Source: Clostridiales bacterium (GTDB lineage: Bacteria; Bacillota; Clostridia; Oscillospirales; CAG-272). From it: a stretch of DNA of 64,000 nt. Where the stretch lies: the NCBI GenBank assembly GCA_012840355.1, contig DULN01000009.1, positions 322,414 to 386,413 of the forward strand, in the 5' to 3' direction. Positions 33,191 to 41,619 of the stretch are shown here, in pieces. Made by a program: the position numbers and the translations under genes. The notes under the pieces were generated by a model, which saw nothing but the letters and a program-made list of their open reading frames with translations, was not told the DNA's origin and made no database searches. Within the stretch, counting starts at the first letter, position 1; every line of letters starts with the position of its first letter.

Positions 33191-33218
33191 AGCCCGGGAG
33201 CATTTTAGCTCCCGGGCT
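33191..33218 (-). terminator. Strong hairpin between fucI and the GxGYxYP lipoprotein gene
   Basis: AGCCCGGGAGC (33191-33201) pairs perfectly with GCTCCCGGGCT (33208-33218) around ATTTTA. No strong T-run on the minus strand; it may attenuate rather than stop fucI transcripts. Confidence 0.6.
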
Positions 33219-33261
33219 GCATTTCGGGCTGATTTGCAAAATTTATGCGTAAGCTTATGTT

Positions 33262-35031
33262 TTATTTGTAAAGCGGGCCGTAAGTGGCGCAGGCGCGGTA
33301 GTCGGCGCCTTCTAGGTCCGCGGTGCCGAATGCCGACCAAGCATGCGGGCGGAAGATTCGCTCCCTCGGCACGTTGTGCATCGAGACCGGAATGCGTAGC
33401 ATCGAGGCAAGCGTTATAATGTCGGCGCCCACATGGCCGTATGTGAACGCGCCGTGGTTCGCGCCCCAGTTCGCCATGACGCTGTAAACGTCTGTGAACG
33501 CGCCGCTGCCGGTGAGTATCGGAGCAAAATATGTCGACGGCCAAGTCGGGTCTGTGCGGTTCAAAATCGTCGAATCGACCTCATCGGGCAGGTTGACGGT
33601 GTAGCCTTCGGCAATCTGCAAAACCGGACCGAGCCCGTCGACAATGTTGACGCGCACCATCGTGACCGGCATCTCGCACTTCGTCGAGAACTGCGAGGAG
33701 AATCCACCGCCGCGGAAATAGAATTTATTCGCCGGCGCCCACTTTGTCGCTGCTACCATCGCGGAGATGTCCTCGTCGGTCAGCTTCCACCAAGGCTTCA
33801 TGACGTTGTTGCCCTGCTCGTCTTTCGCGCAACCTGTCCCGTCAAGCGCCGCGGCGCCCGAGTTTATTAGGTGTATAAACCCGCCTGCCGCGCGCCCGGT
33901 AAGCTCATAGCCAGTCACGCGCTTTACCGCAGCAGGGCTCCAATACGTGCGCACGTCGGCAAATACAGCCGAAAGGTTCGTGACGAGATGCAACATCAGC
34001 ATCGAAACGGCGTTGCCGTTGTCGTTTTCGGTCGCAAGCATAAACGGCTGGCGCTTGCCGTTCCAGTCGAAGCCGGTGTTGAGTATCGCCTCTGTAAAGT
34101 CGGCGTTGGGCCTAAAGTCCGTCCACATGCGCTGGCCTTGGAAGCCGCCGAAAATTGCGTTGCGGCCCAGCGCCTCTTCCTCGTAGCCCATTTCGGCGAG
34201 CTTCGGGTTGCCGAGCATTATGTCGCGAATAATCAGCGTCATCTTCGCGATAAACTTCCACTGCTCTTCCTCTTCTTCGGGCGTGCTCTGCAGCTCGGGC
34301 GGGTTGGGGTCAAGCCCGCGCTTGCAATTCGCCTTTATCCACGCAAGCTCGCGCTCGTATTCCTCGTGGTCGTATATTCCAAGCTCAATGCGGCGCAGAA
34401 TCTCGGTCATGTCGACCCATTCGGCGCGAACGCCAAGGTATTTCTGCATGAAAATCGGGTCAAGGAACGAGCCGGCAATGCCCATCGACACCGAGCCGAT
34501 GCCGACATATGCTTTGCCGCGCATAAGACCCACAGCAATGGCGCAGCGGGCGAAGCGCAAAATTTTCTCGCGTACGTCGGCGGGAATCTCGGTATTGTCC
34601 TTATCCTGAACGTCGCGCCCGTAAATTGCGAACGCCGGCAAACCGCGCTGCGCATGTGCCGCCATGACCGCCGCAAGGTACACGGCGCCGGGGCGCTCGG
34701 TGCCATTGAAGCCCCATACCGCCTTTATTGTCAGCGGGTCGATGTCCATTGTCTCGCTGCCGTAGCACCAGCAGGGGGTAACCGAGAGCGTCGCGCAGAC
34801 ATTTTCTTTTGAGAACTGCTCTGCGCACATCGCGGCTTCCGCTCCGCCGCCAATCGTCCAGTTTGAAATTACGCATTGGACGGGCGTCCCGTCGGGATAA
34901 AACACGTTCTCTTCAATCAGCTTTTTAGCCGCAAGCGCCATCGCGCGGGTCTGGTCCTCAAGCGCCTCGCGCACGCCGCGGCGTCGCCCGTCGATTATCG
35001 GCCGTATCCCTATTTTCGGATAATTTGCCAT
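33262..35031 (-). CDS. fucI: L-fucose isomerase
   Basis: The 589-residue enzyme converts L-fucose to L-fuculose (and often D-arabinose to ribulose); the length nearly equals the 591-residue E. coli enzyme. Motifs include [21 protein letters not shown] at the N-terminus (partly quoted), a [10 protein letters not shown] segment, [16 protein letters not shown] and the C-terminal [17 protein letters not shown]. Mn-binding residues lie in the central [13 protein letters not shown] region and the C-terminal His segment, by family knowledge. GGAGGG 8 bases before the ATG. It follows the ABC exporter gene on the same strand after 50 bases. FucA is encoded about 5 kb away on the same strand; no fuculokinase is present. 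Confidence 0.95.
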   Translation of the reverse strand: MANYPKIGIRPIIDGRRRGVREALEDQTRAMALAAKKLIEENVFYPDGTPVQCVISNWTIGGGAEAAMCAEQFSKENVCATLSVTPCWCYGSETMDIDPLTIKAVWGFNGTERPGAVYLAAVMAAHAQRGLPAFAIYGRDVQDKDNTEIPADVREKILRFARCAIAVGLMRGKAYVGIGSVSMGIAGSFLDPIFMQKYLGVRAEWVDMTEILRRIELGIYDHEEYERELAWIKANCKRGLDPNPPELQSTPEEEEEQWKFIAKMTLIIRDIMLGNPKLAEMGYEEEALGRNAIFGGFQGQRMWTDFRPNADFTEAILNTGFDWNGKRQPFMLATENDNGNAVSMLMLHLVTNLSAVFADVRTYWSPAAVKRVTGYELTGRAAGGFIHLINSGAAALDGTGCAKDEQGNNVMKPWWKLTDEDISAMVAATKWAPANKFYFRGGGFSSQFSTKCEMPVTMVRVNIVDGLGPVLQIAEGYTVNLPDEVDSTILNRTDPTWPSTYFAPILTGSGAFTDVYSVMANWGANHGAFTYGHVGADIITLASMLRIPVSMHNVPRERIFRPHAWSAFGTADLEGADYRACATYGPLYK

Positions 35032-35081
35032 TTCATATTCCCTCCATCTATATTAACTCTCGATATAAACTGACAATCTAC

Positions 35082-36821
35082 TTACAGCCCGGCTTCGCAA
35101 AGGCGTGCGTATTCCCCGCCTTTTTTCAGCAATTCTTCATGCTTTCCGCACTCGACTATCCTGCCGCCGGACAACACGATTATCTTGTCGGCGGAGCGGA
35201 CTGTCGAAAGCCGGTGCGCGATGACAATCATCGTGCGCTTGCCCATGATGTTTTCCATCGCCACTTTTATCTTTTGCTCGGTTTCAGTGTCGACCGCCGA
35301 GGTCGCCTCGTCGAGTATCAGGACCGGTGAGCGGCGCAGCAGCGCGCGGGCTATGCAAATCCTCTGCTTTTGCCCGCCCGACAGCCGCAAGCCGCGCTCC
35401 CCAACGACCGTATCAAACCCGTCGGGCATCGCTGCGATAAAATCGTAAGCGCACGCGGCGCGTGCGGCTTCCTCAACCTCCTCGCGTGTGACGGTGCGGC
35501 CTTCCTCCGCGCCGTAAGCTATGTTTTCCGCTATGGTACCGCTCCAAAGGGTCGTGTCCTGCATTACCATAGCGATGGCATTTCGCAGCGTTTTAATCGG
35601 TATAGTCTTTATGTCCCGCCCGTCAAGGCGTATGGTGCCTGAGTCGGGGTCGAAAAACCGCTCGAGCAGCGCAGTTATTGTGGTTTTGCCAACGCCCGTT
35701 GCGCCGACAATCGCCACCATCTCGCCCGGCTCAGCCGTAAAGCTTATATTCTCGAGCACCGGCTCGCCCGGCACGTAGGAGAAGCTGACGTCGTCAAACT
35801 CGATTTTACCGCGGAACTGTTCGGCTGCCAGCAGCTCTTTTTGTTCTGCAGTATCTTTTATATCAGGCTCGGTGTCGAGCACTTCAAACACGCGGCGCGC
35901 GCTCGCAAGCGCCGACTGGACATCCTCTACGAGCCTCGCGAGCACCGTCAACGGCTGGTAAAACAGCGAAAGGTACATAAAAAAGCCGACCAAATCCGCC
36001 ACTCTTAGCCGCTGGCCAAGTATAAACATGCCACCGAAGCCAAGAACAAACGCCGAGCCGAGCGAGGTGAAAAACTCCACCGAAGGCTGGAATACCGCGT
36101 TTGCATAGTTTGCGCGGATGTTAACGAAGCTGTAGTGCTTGCAAGCCTTTTGCATCCGCTCGTACTCGTAGCTCTCCCGGCCGAAAGCCTGGATTTCGCG
36201 CACGCAGGAGAGATGCTCCTGCACATCGCCCGAAAGCTCACCCAGTACTTTTGCGTTTATATTAAACAGCGGGACGACACGCTTTGAAAACTGCGTGCTA
36301 ATAAGCAGCACTATCGGAACGGGGATAAGCGACAGCGCCGCGAGCAATGGGTTTATGATGAATATTACAAGCGTTACGAATAGAAGTACGAGCACGTTTG
36401 TGAAAAAATCGGGGAGCGAGTGGGCGATAAGCACCTCGAGCGCGCGCGTGTCGTTTATCACTCTTGATAAAAGCTGGCCGGTCTGCTTGTCTTTATAATA
36501 TCTTGGCGAAAGTTTTTGCAGCTTGTCGTATACCGCAAGGGTCATCTCGCCGACGAAGTTCCACGCGGCGACATGCGCCTGCGAAAGCGACGTATACCTG
36601 CACAGCGCGCGAAGGAGGTATGCTACGACAAGCGCCGCCGTATAAATCGCGATTTTTTCAACTGTCAGCTCACCGGGCGTGCTGATGACCGCCGTAAAGC
36701 GCCGTACTACCTCGGGTGTGACAAGCCCGAGCAGCGCCGTGCCGAGCACTCCAAGCGTCGCGAGTATCAGCGGCCCCCACCAGCGGCGCGCCATCTTTAC
36801 AAGCCTTAAAATCGTCTGCAT
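35082..36821 (-). CDS. ABC transporter, fused permease and ATP-binding domains
   Basis: This 579-residue half-transporter has six predicted membrane helices in residues 15-300 and an ATP-binding domain with Walker A GATGVGKTT near residue 373, signature LSGGQKQR near 478 and Walker B VLILDEATSAVD. It is of the MsbA/LmrA-like multidrug or lipid exporter type; the substrate is unknown. Exporters of this form work as homodimers or with a second half-transporter; none lies beside it. GGAG 6 bases before the ATG. It sits between a URO-D-like gene and fucI, so a link to sugar use cannot be excluded. Confidence 0.93.
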   Translation of the reverse strand: MQTILRLVKMARRWWGPLILATLGVLGTALLGLVTPEVVRRFTAVISTPGELTVEKIAIYTAALVVAYLLRALCRYTSLSQAHVAAWNFVGEMTLAVYDKLQKLSPRYYKDKQTGQLLSRVINDTRALEVLIAHSLPDFFTNVLVLLFVTLVIFIINPLLAALSLIPVPIVLLISTQFSKRVVPLFNINAKVLGELSGDVQEHLSCVREIQAFGRESYEYERMQKACKHYSFVNIRANYANAVFQPSVEFFTSLGSAFVLGFGGMFILGQRLRVADLVGFFMYLSLFYQPLTVLARLVEDVQSALASARRVFEVLDTEPDIKDTAEQKELLAAEQFRGKIEFDDVSFSYVPGEPVLENISFTAEPGEMVAIVGATGVGKTTITALLERFFDPDSGTIRLDGRDIKTIPIKTLRNAIAMVMQDTTLWSGTIAENIAYGAEEGRTVTREEVEEAARAACAYDFIAAMPDGFDTVVGERGLRLSGGQKQRICIARALLRRSPVLILDEATSAVDTETEQKIKVAMENIMGKRTMIVIAHRLSTVRSADKIIVLSGGRIVECGKHEELLKKGGEYARLCEAGL

Positions 36822-36893
36822 TCAAAACTCCGTCTTTTATGTAATTTTCACTCAAATATATCGTATCCGGCAAAGAGTTTCATCGCTGCCGGG

Positions 36894-37985
36894 TTACTCA
36901 ATCATTTCGCACCCGGCGGCTCGCATAAGCTCAAAGGCGTTATGCTTTTGTTCCTGCGGGTACCAATGCGTGCCCAAAAACAGCGTGTCGGGCGAAGGGA
37001 GCATCGACAGCGCCGCGCCAAGGTTTTCAAGCCTCGCATAAACATTGTGCAGCTTTTTGCCCGATTCGCCGATACGCCTGTAAACATCTGTCCAGTCCAG
37101 CCGCTCCGGCATGCCGCTGCCGGGCACCCACTGTATGCCTTTTATGTTCTTTGATTTTAAGAGCATATCAAGGTGAGCAAGCTGCCCCACGCCGTCAAGA
37201 TGGTAAAACGTGCGGTCGAGCTTTGCAGCCGTCGACTCAAGCTCGGGCAGCACGAACCGCTCGAACATCTCTGGGCTTATCATATACGAAAAGTCGCTTT
37301 GGAGTATATATGTCGGCCGCTCGCAGTATATTGCGTCCCAATGAGAGAAACCTTTTGCCACCGGCGCGATTATTGAGGTGAAATCGTCAAAGTATCGCAG
37401 CCACGCGGCCTGTATCTCGCGCACGCACCGCATGACTTCCTCCGGCTCGTCGTAAAGGTCGCAAAGCAGGTTCTCGGTGCCGCGGAAGGAGGCGAGTATA
37501 TCCATCACTCCGCCAAGGTCCGCCATCGAAATTATCGCGCGCGAGGCGTATTTTTGCGCGAACACCATATAAAACTCGCGCACGCGGCGGTAGTATTTCG
37601 TGTCGGTGCGATACTCAAAATGCAGCTCCTTCAAAGGCGGCTTATACGGGCAGTCGAACCAGATTGTATACGGCGCCACATTTACCTCTGCCCCCATGAA
37701 CGCCGCGGCGACGCCCGGCCCGAAAACGTTGAGGTTTACCATCGGGAACGCCTCGCCGAAATACTCAGAGCATGAAAGGTCATAGTCAGCCCTGTCAAGC
37801 AGCTCTTCGGGCGAGTATCGCTCGTCAAAAGCTGTCGCAAAGCTCAGCGGGGGCACTTTCGGCATTGGCCTACCTGGGTCTGCGCCGCCGATTACCACCG
37901 GTATAATCGGCCTTCCAAGCTCTCCGCGCCACCACTTTCCATAGCGTTTCGCCAGCGCATCGAAGTCGATTTCACCATATCTCAT
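36894..37985 (-). CDS. URO-D superfamily protein of unknown substrate
   Basis: The 363-residue protein resembles the uroporphyrinogen decarboxylase/cobalamin-dependent methyltransferase (MtaA/CmuA) fold: a TIM barrel with FSHWDAIYCERPTYILQSDFSYMISPEMF and the FYHLDGVGQLAHLDMLL segment, where MtaA-type enzymes have zinc ligands. No heme or corrinoid genes are nearby, so it is not an obvious heme-pathway enzyme. The ATG at 37985 has GGAGGG 7 bases before it; an in-frame start at 38057 lies within the promoter and is rejected. It leads the minus-strand group that includes the ABC exporter and fucI. Confidence 0.8.
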   Translation of the reverse strand: MRYGEIDFDALAKRYGKWWRGELGRPIIPVVIGGADPGRPMPKVPPLSFATAFDERYSPEELLDRADYDLSCSEYFGEAFPMVNLNVFGPGVAAAFMGAEVNVAPYTIWFDCPYKPPLKELHFEYRTDTKYYRRVREFYMVFAQKYASRAIISMADLGGVMDILASFRGTENLLCDLYDEPEEVMRCVREIQAAWLRYFDDFTSIIAPVAKGFSHWDAIYCERPTYILQSDFSYMISPEMFERFVLPELESTAAKLDRTFYHLDGVGQLAHLDMLLKSKNIKGIQWVPGSGMPERLDWTDVYRRIGESGKKLHNVYARLENLGAALSMLPSPDTLFLGTHWYPQEQKHNAFELMRAAGCEMIE

Positions 37986-38047
37986 GCGTTTGCCCTCCAA
38001 ATATGGGGTAATGCGCCGGTGCATCAAAATGGCACTATTCGAAAGAT

Positions 38048-38076
38048 ATAATAACACGCTGCGTGCCCGAATTCAA
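38048..38076 (-). promoter_or_regulatory. Sigma-A promoter for the URO-D-like gene
   Basis: On the minus strand TTGAAT (38071-38076) and TATTAT (38048-38053) spaced by 17 bases. It fires away from the plus-strand promoter at 38142. Confidence 0.75.
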
Positions 38077-38141
38077 GTACAGGCAGCGAAATTATAAAGG
38101 AGCTTTCCAAAGCCGCTATCGACGGCAAAGGAACTTAAGCC

Positions 38142-38170
38142 TTGACAATAAAGCCCACAGCGGATAAAAT
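38142..38170 (+). promoter_or_regulatory. Sigma-A promoter for the phosphodiesterase-like gene
   Basis: TTGACA (38142-38147) and TAAAAT (38165-38170) with a 17-base spacer. The -35 TTG is not a start codon, which fixes the gene start at 38202. Confidence 0.82.
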
Positions 38171-38201
38171 TAGCTTAACAAACTCAAGGAAAGGAAATAT
38201 T

Positions 38202-38981
38202 ATGGGCGGCAAAGCTTTGCTTATACTTGTCGACGGCATGCGCCCCGACGCCGTCATAGAGTGCGGGCACCCCGCGGTAAAAGAGTTTCTAGAATCCTCG
38301 CTTTACACCCTCTCGGCGCGGACCGTTATGCCTTCGGTCACGCTGCCTACGCATATGTCGCTGTTTCACAGCGTGCCAGCCGAAAGGCATGGGATATTGT
38401 CAAACACATACACCCCGTTGGTGCGCCCGCTCGACGGGCTTTGCGAGCGGCTGAAAGCGGCGGAAAAAAGCTGCGCTTTCTTTTACAACTGGGAGCCGCT
38501 GCGAGACCTTGCGAGGCCTGGCTCGATCAGCGAGGCGGCGTACTATAACCAATCGATGCTCGGTTATGAAGAGACAAACGAGCTTGTAACGCTCGCCGCA
38601 ATCGAAAGCATTACCCGCCGGTCGCCCGATTTTATCTTTGTCTATCTCGGATGGGTAGATGAGCAGGGCCATGCCACCGGTTGGCTTTCCGACGAGTATA
38701 TGCGCTCGGTCCGCGTATCGTGGGACGAAATCGCGCGTTTGTCCGAAGCTGCGCTTTGCCGCGGCTACAACGTCTTTGTCACCGCCGACCACGGCGGGCA
38801 CAGCCGCTCCCACGGCTCCGATATGGACGAAGACATGCTTATCCCGCTGTTTATCCGCGGGGAAGGCATTGCGCCCGGCACGCTGCCCGAGGGTACGTCC
38901 ATCATGGACATAGCACCTACAATTGTTAGGCTCTTAGGCGCGCAGCCCGCCCGCGAGTGGGAAGGCAAGCCTCTTATATAG
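38202..38981 (+). CDS. Alkaline phosphatase/nucleotide pyrophosphatase-like hydrolase
   Basis: The 259-residue cytosolic-looking protein has the AP-superfamily metal motifs: LLILVDGMRPD near residue 10, the nucleophile segment PSVTLPTHMSLFH near residue 47, VDEQGHATG near 155 and TADHGGHSRSHG near 200. The Thr nucleophile is typical of phosphodiesterases and nucleotide pyrophosphatases rather than Ser-type monoesterases. The ATG is set by AAGGAAAGG upstream and by the promoter position. It is single-gene, with a terminator at 38989-39017, opposite the URO-D-like gene. Confidence 0.88.
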   Translation: MGGKALLILVDGMRPDAVIECGHPAVKEFLESSLYTLSARTVMPSVTLPTHMSLFHSVPAERHGILSNTYTPLVRPLDGLCERLKAAEKSCAFFYNWEPLRDLARPGSISEAAYYNQSMLGYEETNELVTLAAIESITRRSPDFIFVYLGWVDEQGHATGWLSDEYMRSVRVSWDEIARLSEAALCRGYNVFVTADHGGHSRSHGSDMDEDMLIPLFIRGEGIAPGTLPEGTSIMDIAPTIVRLLGAQPAREWEGKPLI

Positions 38982-38988
38982 CCATTTT

Positions 38989-39017
38989 TCGCAGCGATAA
39001 AACCGCTGCGATATTTT
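38989..39017 (+). terminator. Intrinsic terminator after the phosphodiesterase-like gene
   Basis: TCGCAGCG (38989-38996) pairs with CGCTGCGA (39004-39011), then a T-run. Confidence 0.85.
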
Positions 39018-39126
39018 TGACCTTTGCGCATCCTTTTTATGGCTTATTCCCCGTTTATTTCCCCGGCATAACCGCCACGGCGAAAACCATATATTTATAT
39101 ACAAAATAAAATAAAGGGGGATTGAC

Positions 39127-39897
39127 ATGAAAAAACTGTGGTCGATACTACTTGCCGCCTTTATAGCCGCGACGTTTGCAACAGCCACCTCCGCGCAATC
39201 GGACAAGATTTTGATGGGTACGCCCGTTGTCGACGGAGTGCTCGACGAGATATACCTGCAAAGCGTCGCGGTTCCGCTTGGGGAGCCGTTTCACACCACC
39301 GGCGACTCGCTCGAAAGCGACGCGAAGGCAACCGCATACCTGCTTTACGACGCCGAAAAGCTTTACGTCTGCGTGGTTGTCAGCGACAACGACATCCTTA
39401 TGCGCGAAAAAGATTACATAGAAAGCAGCGACAACCCATGGGAGAACGATGTAGTTGAAATTTGGGTCGACGAGGATATGCTCGGCAGCAAGACAAAAAT
39501 TTCGCTTGACTCGGAGGCGACAAAGCTGTTCGGCACTCCCGACCCGTATGGGCTTGTAGAGCAGACAAAAGGTGCGGTAACTAAAGGCGACGGGACCTAC
39601 ACCGTGGAGTTTGCTATCCCTCTGCTTGAGCCCGGTGTGGAAGGCAAAACCTACGGGTTTTCGCTGCAAGTAAACGACCTGTTCCCCGACAGCCATGTTG
39701 TTGCGCTCGGCTCGCAAGCGCCTGAAGAATATGTCTTCGGCGGGCCTGTCGTGATGCCCGAGCCCGAACCAGAGCCAGAACTTGATGAAACAGCAGGAGC
39801 AACGCCGCCCGCTCCCGCTACTTTCGACTTTACGCCGGCAGCATTTATGCTCCTTATAGCCGCGTCGGCAGCCTTGGCGGCAAGAAAGAAACGCTAA
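39127..39897 (+). CDS. Surface protein with CBM9-like domain and C-terminal membrane anchor
   Basis: The 256-residue protein starts with a signal peptide (cleavage near TATSA), then a family 9 carbohydrate-binding-module-like/DOMON beta-sandwich: PVVDGVLDEIYL, YDAEKLYVCVVVSDND, and DVVEIWVDED are the usual motifs. A Pro/Glu linker (EPEPEPELDE) leads to a C-terminal membrane helix with a basic end (ALAARKKR). It is thus exposed and anchored, and could bind xylan-, cellulose- or host-glycan-like sugars; the ligand is not shown. AAAGGGGG precedes the ATG. Confidence 0.85.
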   Translation: MKKLWSILLAAFIAATFATATSAQSDKILMGTPVVDGVLDEIYLQSVAVPLGEPFHTTGDSLESDAKATAYLLYDAEKLYVCVVVSDNDILMREKDYIESSDNPWENDVVEIWVDEDMLGSKTKISLDSEATKLFGTPDPYGLVEQTKGAVTKGDGTYTVEFAIPLLEPGVEGKTYGFSLQVNDLFPDSHVVALGSQAPEEYVFGGPVVMPEPEPEPELDETAGATPPAPATFDFTPAAFMLLIAASAALAARKKR

Positions 39898-39913
39898 GCT
39901 GCCCCTTTATATT

Positions 39914-39945
39914 GCCCGCTATCTCAATTTGGTGGCGGGCTTTTT
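39914..39945 (+). terminator. Terminator after the CBM9-like gene
   Basis: GCCCGC (39914-39919) pairs with GCGGGC (39935-39940), followed by five T. Confidence 0.8.
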
Positions 39946-39946
39946 A

Positions 39947-40567
39947 TTAGCCTTCCGTTTTCAGCTCGTTTATCTCTTTTTGCGTGAGCGGCTTTACGAT
40001 GCCCATCACATATTTTGTTAGTAGTATAATGCGCGCATATCCTTCGGCCGCCTCCATGCGGTGCCACGCTTCAGTCAGGTCGCGGCCCCATGCGACAAGC
40101 CCATGATGGGCGAGCAGCACGGCGCGGTGGGTTTTACAGTACGGAGCGACCGAGTCACCGACTGCAGGCGTGCCGGGCTTTGCATAAGGCGCGCATGGCA
40201 CCTCGCCAAGCAGCACTAAAGCTTCGGGGTATATCGGCAAATCCAGCGGCTGCTCGGCTACCGCGAATGCGGTTGAGTAAGGCGGGTGCGCGTGAACGAC
40301 GGCGCATATCTCGGTGTTTTCTTTGTATATCCTCAGGTGCATGCCTGTTTCGGATGACTTTTTGCCGCTGCCGGACAGTATTTTCCCCTCAAGGTTAACG
40401 CGCAACAGCATATCGGCCGTCATATCGCCCTTTGAAACTCCCGTCGGGGTTATAAGGATGCTGCCGTCGGGGAGCCGGGCGCTTATGTTGCCGTCGTTTG
40501 CGGCGACAAAGCCGCGCTCGTACATTTTTTTGCCAATCTCTATAATTTTCTCCGCAATGCCGTTCAT
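39947..40567 (-). CDS. fucA: L-fuculose-phosphate aldolase
   Basis: The 206-residue class II aldolase splits L-fuculose-1-phosphate into dihydroxyacetone phosphate and L-lactaldehyde. Residue numbering matches E. coli FucA closely: the proton-transfer Glu (SSETGMH, near 73), zinc ligands HAH at 92 and 94, and a third His in LLAHHGL near 155; the GNISARL and TPTGVSKGDM motifs are also present. Related class II aldolases (rhamnulose, ribulose-phosphate) share these, but the presence of fucI and a GH95 fucosidase favours fucA. CGGAGC lies before the ATG, and its promoter is at 40591-40619. Confidence 0.88.
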   Translation of the reverse strand: MNGIAEKIIEIGKKMYERGFVAANDGNISARLPDGSILITPTGVSKGDMTADMLLRVNLEGKILSGSGKKSSETGMHLRIYKENTEICAVVHAHPPYSTAFAVAEQPLDLPIYPEALVLLGEVPCAPYAKPGTPAVGDSVAPYCKTHRAVLLAHHGLVAWGRDLTEAWHRMEAAEGYARIILLTKYVMGIVKPLTQKEINELKTEG

Positions 40568-40590
40568 TTTATTGCTCCGTTTTTTACGTT

Positions 40591-40619
40591 ATGATACCAC
40601 CTGCCCCGCGTTTTTTCAA
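40591..40619 (-). promoter_or_regulatory. Sigma-A promoter for fucA
   Basis: On the minus strand TTGAAA (40614-40619) and TATCAT (40591-40596) with a 17-base spacer. Confidence 0.78.
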
Positions 40620-40630
40620 GCTATAAAATT

Positions 40631-40654
40631 CCCGGCCGCCGACCGGCAGCCGGG
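40631..40654 (-). terminator. Hairpin after noc
   Basis: CCCGGC (40631-40636) pairs with GCCGGG (40649-40654); AATTTTAT follows on the minus strand. It lies just ahead of the fucA promoter. Confidence 0.5.
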
Positions 40655-40673
40655 TCTGATGTGTGTTTCCATA

Positions 40674-41468
40674 TTACTTCGGCACCCTTATGAGAATTTC
40701 TATAGCGTCGGGAAGCTCCCTTTTTTGCTTTGTCACTTTTATGCCCGCTCCCATTACAGTCTCGATGGCGCGGTCGATTGTGTTAAACAGTATGCGAATG
40801 TCCTTTAGTATCATCTTGCGCCTGCCGCGGCGCGTTTCGGGCTGGCAGTTTTGCTCGCTCAGCTTTTTTTCCACATAAGCTTCGGTCTGCGACACGTTGA
40901 GGCTATGCTTTATCACATGTTCAATCGCGCCCATCCGCATCTCTTGCGGAAGCCTTAATATAGCGCGCGCGTGGCGCTCCGTCAGCCCGCCCTTTAGTAT
41001 CGCCTCGCGTTCGTCTGCGTCGTACCGGAGCAGTCTTAGTTTGTTTGCCACATACGATTGGCTTGTCGACAGCCTGCGCGCAACTTGTTCCTGCGTGTAC
41101 TTGTAAATGAATATCAGTTCCGCTATTGCCGAGGCTTCTTCGAACATGTTCAGGTTTTCCCGCTGAATGTTCTCGATTATCGACAGCTCGGCGGACCGCA
41201 GCCCGTCGACATTGAGTATAAGGCATGGCACGCTTTGCAGCCCAAGCATCTTCGCCGCGCGCAGCCTGCGTTCGCCCGCCACCAGTTCATATTTGCCCTC
41301 GGCTTCGGGCGAGCGGCGCACCGTCAGCGGCTGAAGGATGCCGTACTGCGCGATGCTGTCGGCAAGCCTTGCGATTGCTTCCTCGTCGAACTCCTTCCTC
41401 GGCTGCGAAGGGTTGGGAATAATAGCGTCGCACGCAATTTCGTATACGGTATCTACTCCGCTCAGCAC
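40674..41468 (-). CDS. noc: ParB-family nucleoid occlusion protein
   Basis: The 264-residue protein has the ParB/Noc layout: N-terminal CTPase/ParB box (IIPNPSQPRKEFDEEAI, LVAGERRLRAAKMLG, SIIENIQRENLN), a helix-turn-helix (YTQEQVARRLSTSQSYVANKLRLL) quoted in part, and a C-terminal dimerisation region. Location beside rsmG and mnmG is the classical place for noc, which keeps division away from the nucleoid; chromosomal parB normally pairs with parA, absent here. The start is GTG at 41468 (in-frame stop upstream, no ATG). The ribosome site GGAGG lies 9 bases upstream within a hairpin. Confidence 0.9.
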   Translation of the reverse strand: MLSGVDTVYEIACDAIIPNPSQPRKEFDEEAIARLADSIAQYGILQPLTVRRSPEAEGKYELVAGERRLRAAKMLGLQSVPCLILNVDGLRSAELSIIENIQRENLNMFEEASAIAELIFIYKYTQEQVARRLSTSQSYVANKLRLLRYDADEREAILKGGLTERHARAILRLPQEMRMGAIEHVIKHSLNVSQTEAYVEKKLSEQNCQPETRRGRRKMILKDIRILFNTIDRAIETVMGAGIKVTKQKRELPDAIEILIRVPK

Positions 41469-41474
41469 AACATT

Positions 41475-41522
41475 AAACCTCCGTGATTTTTAGTATGTAA
41501 CCAAATCATATCACGGAGGTTT
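41475..41522 (-). promoter_or_regulatory. 13-bp perfect inverted repeat covering the noc ribosome binding site
   Basis: AAACCTCCGTGAT (41475-41487) and ATCACGGAGGTTT (41510-41522) are perfectly complementary, 22 bases apart. In the noc transcript the downstream arm holds the GGAGG, so the hairpin would mask it. An upstream small hairpin (GCACGA/TCGTGC, 41530-41544) precedes it. The repeat could also be a protein operator. A three-codon ATG TTG TGC TGA reading frame starts at 41473 and overlaps the noc GTG. Confidence 0.6.
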
Positions 41523-41619
41523 ATTTCCCGCACGAAAATCGTGCCAGAGAATAATATTTTGTTTTGTCCCGGAGTATCACCCAATAAAAGTTTTAGGCGT
41601 ACCCTGAAGTAAACGCTCG

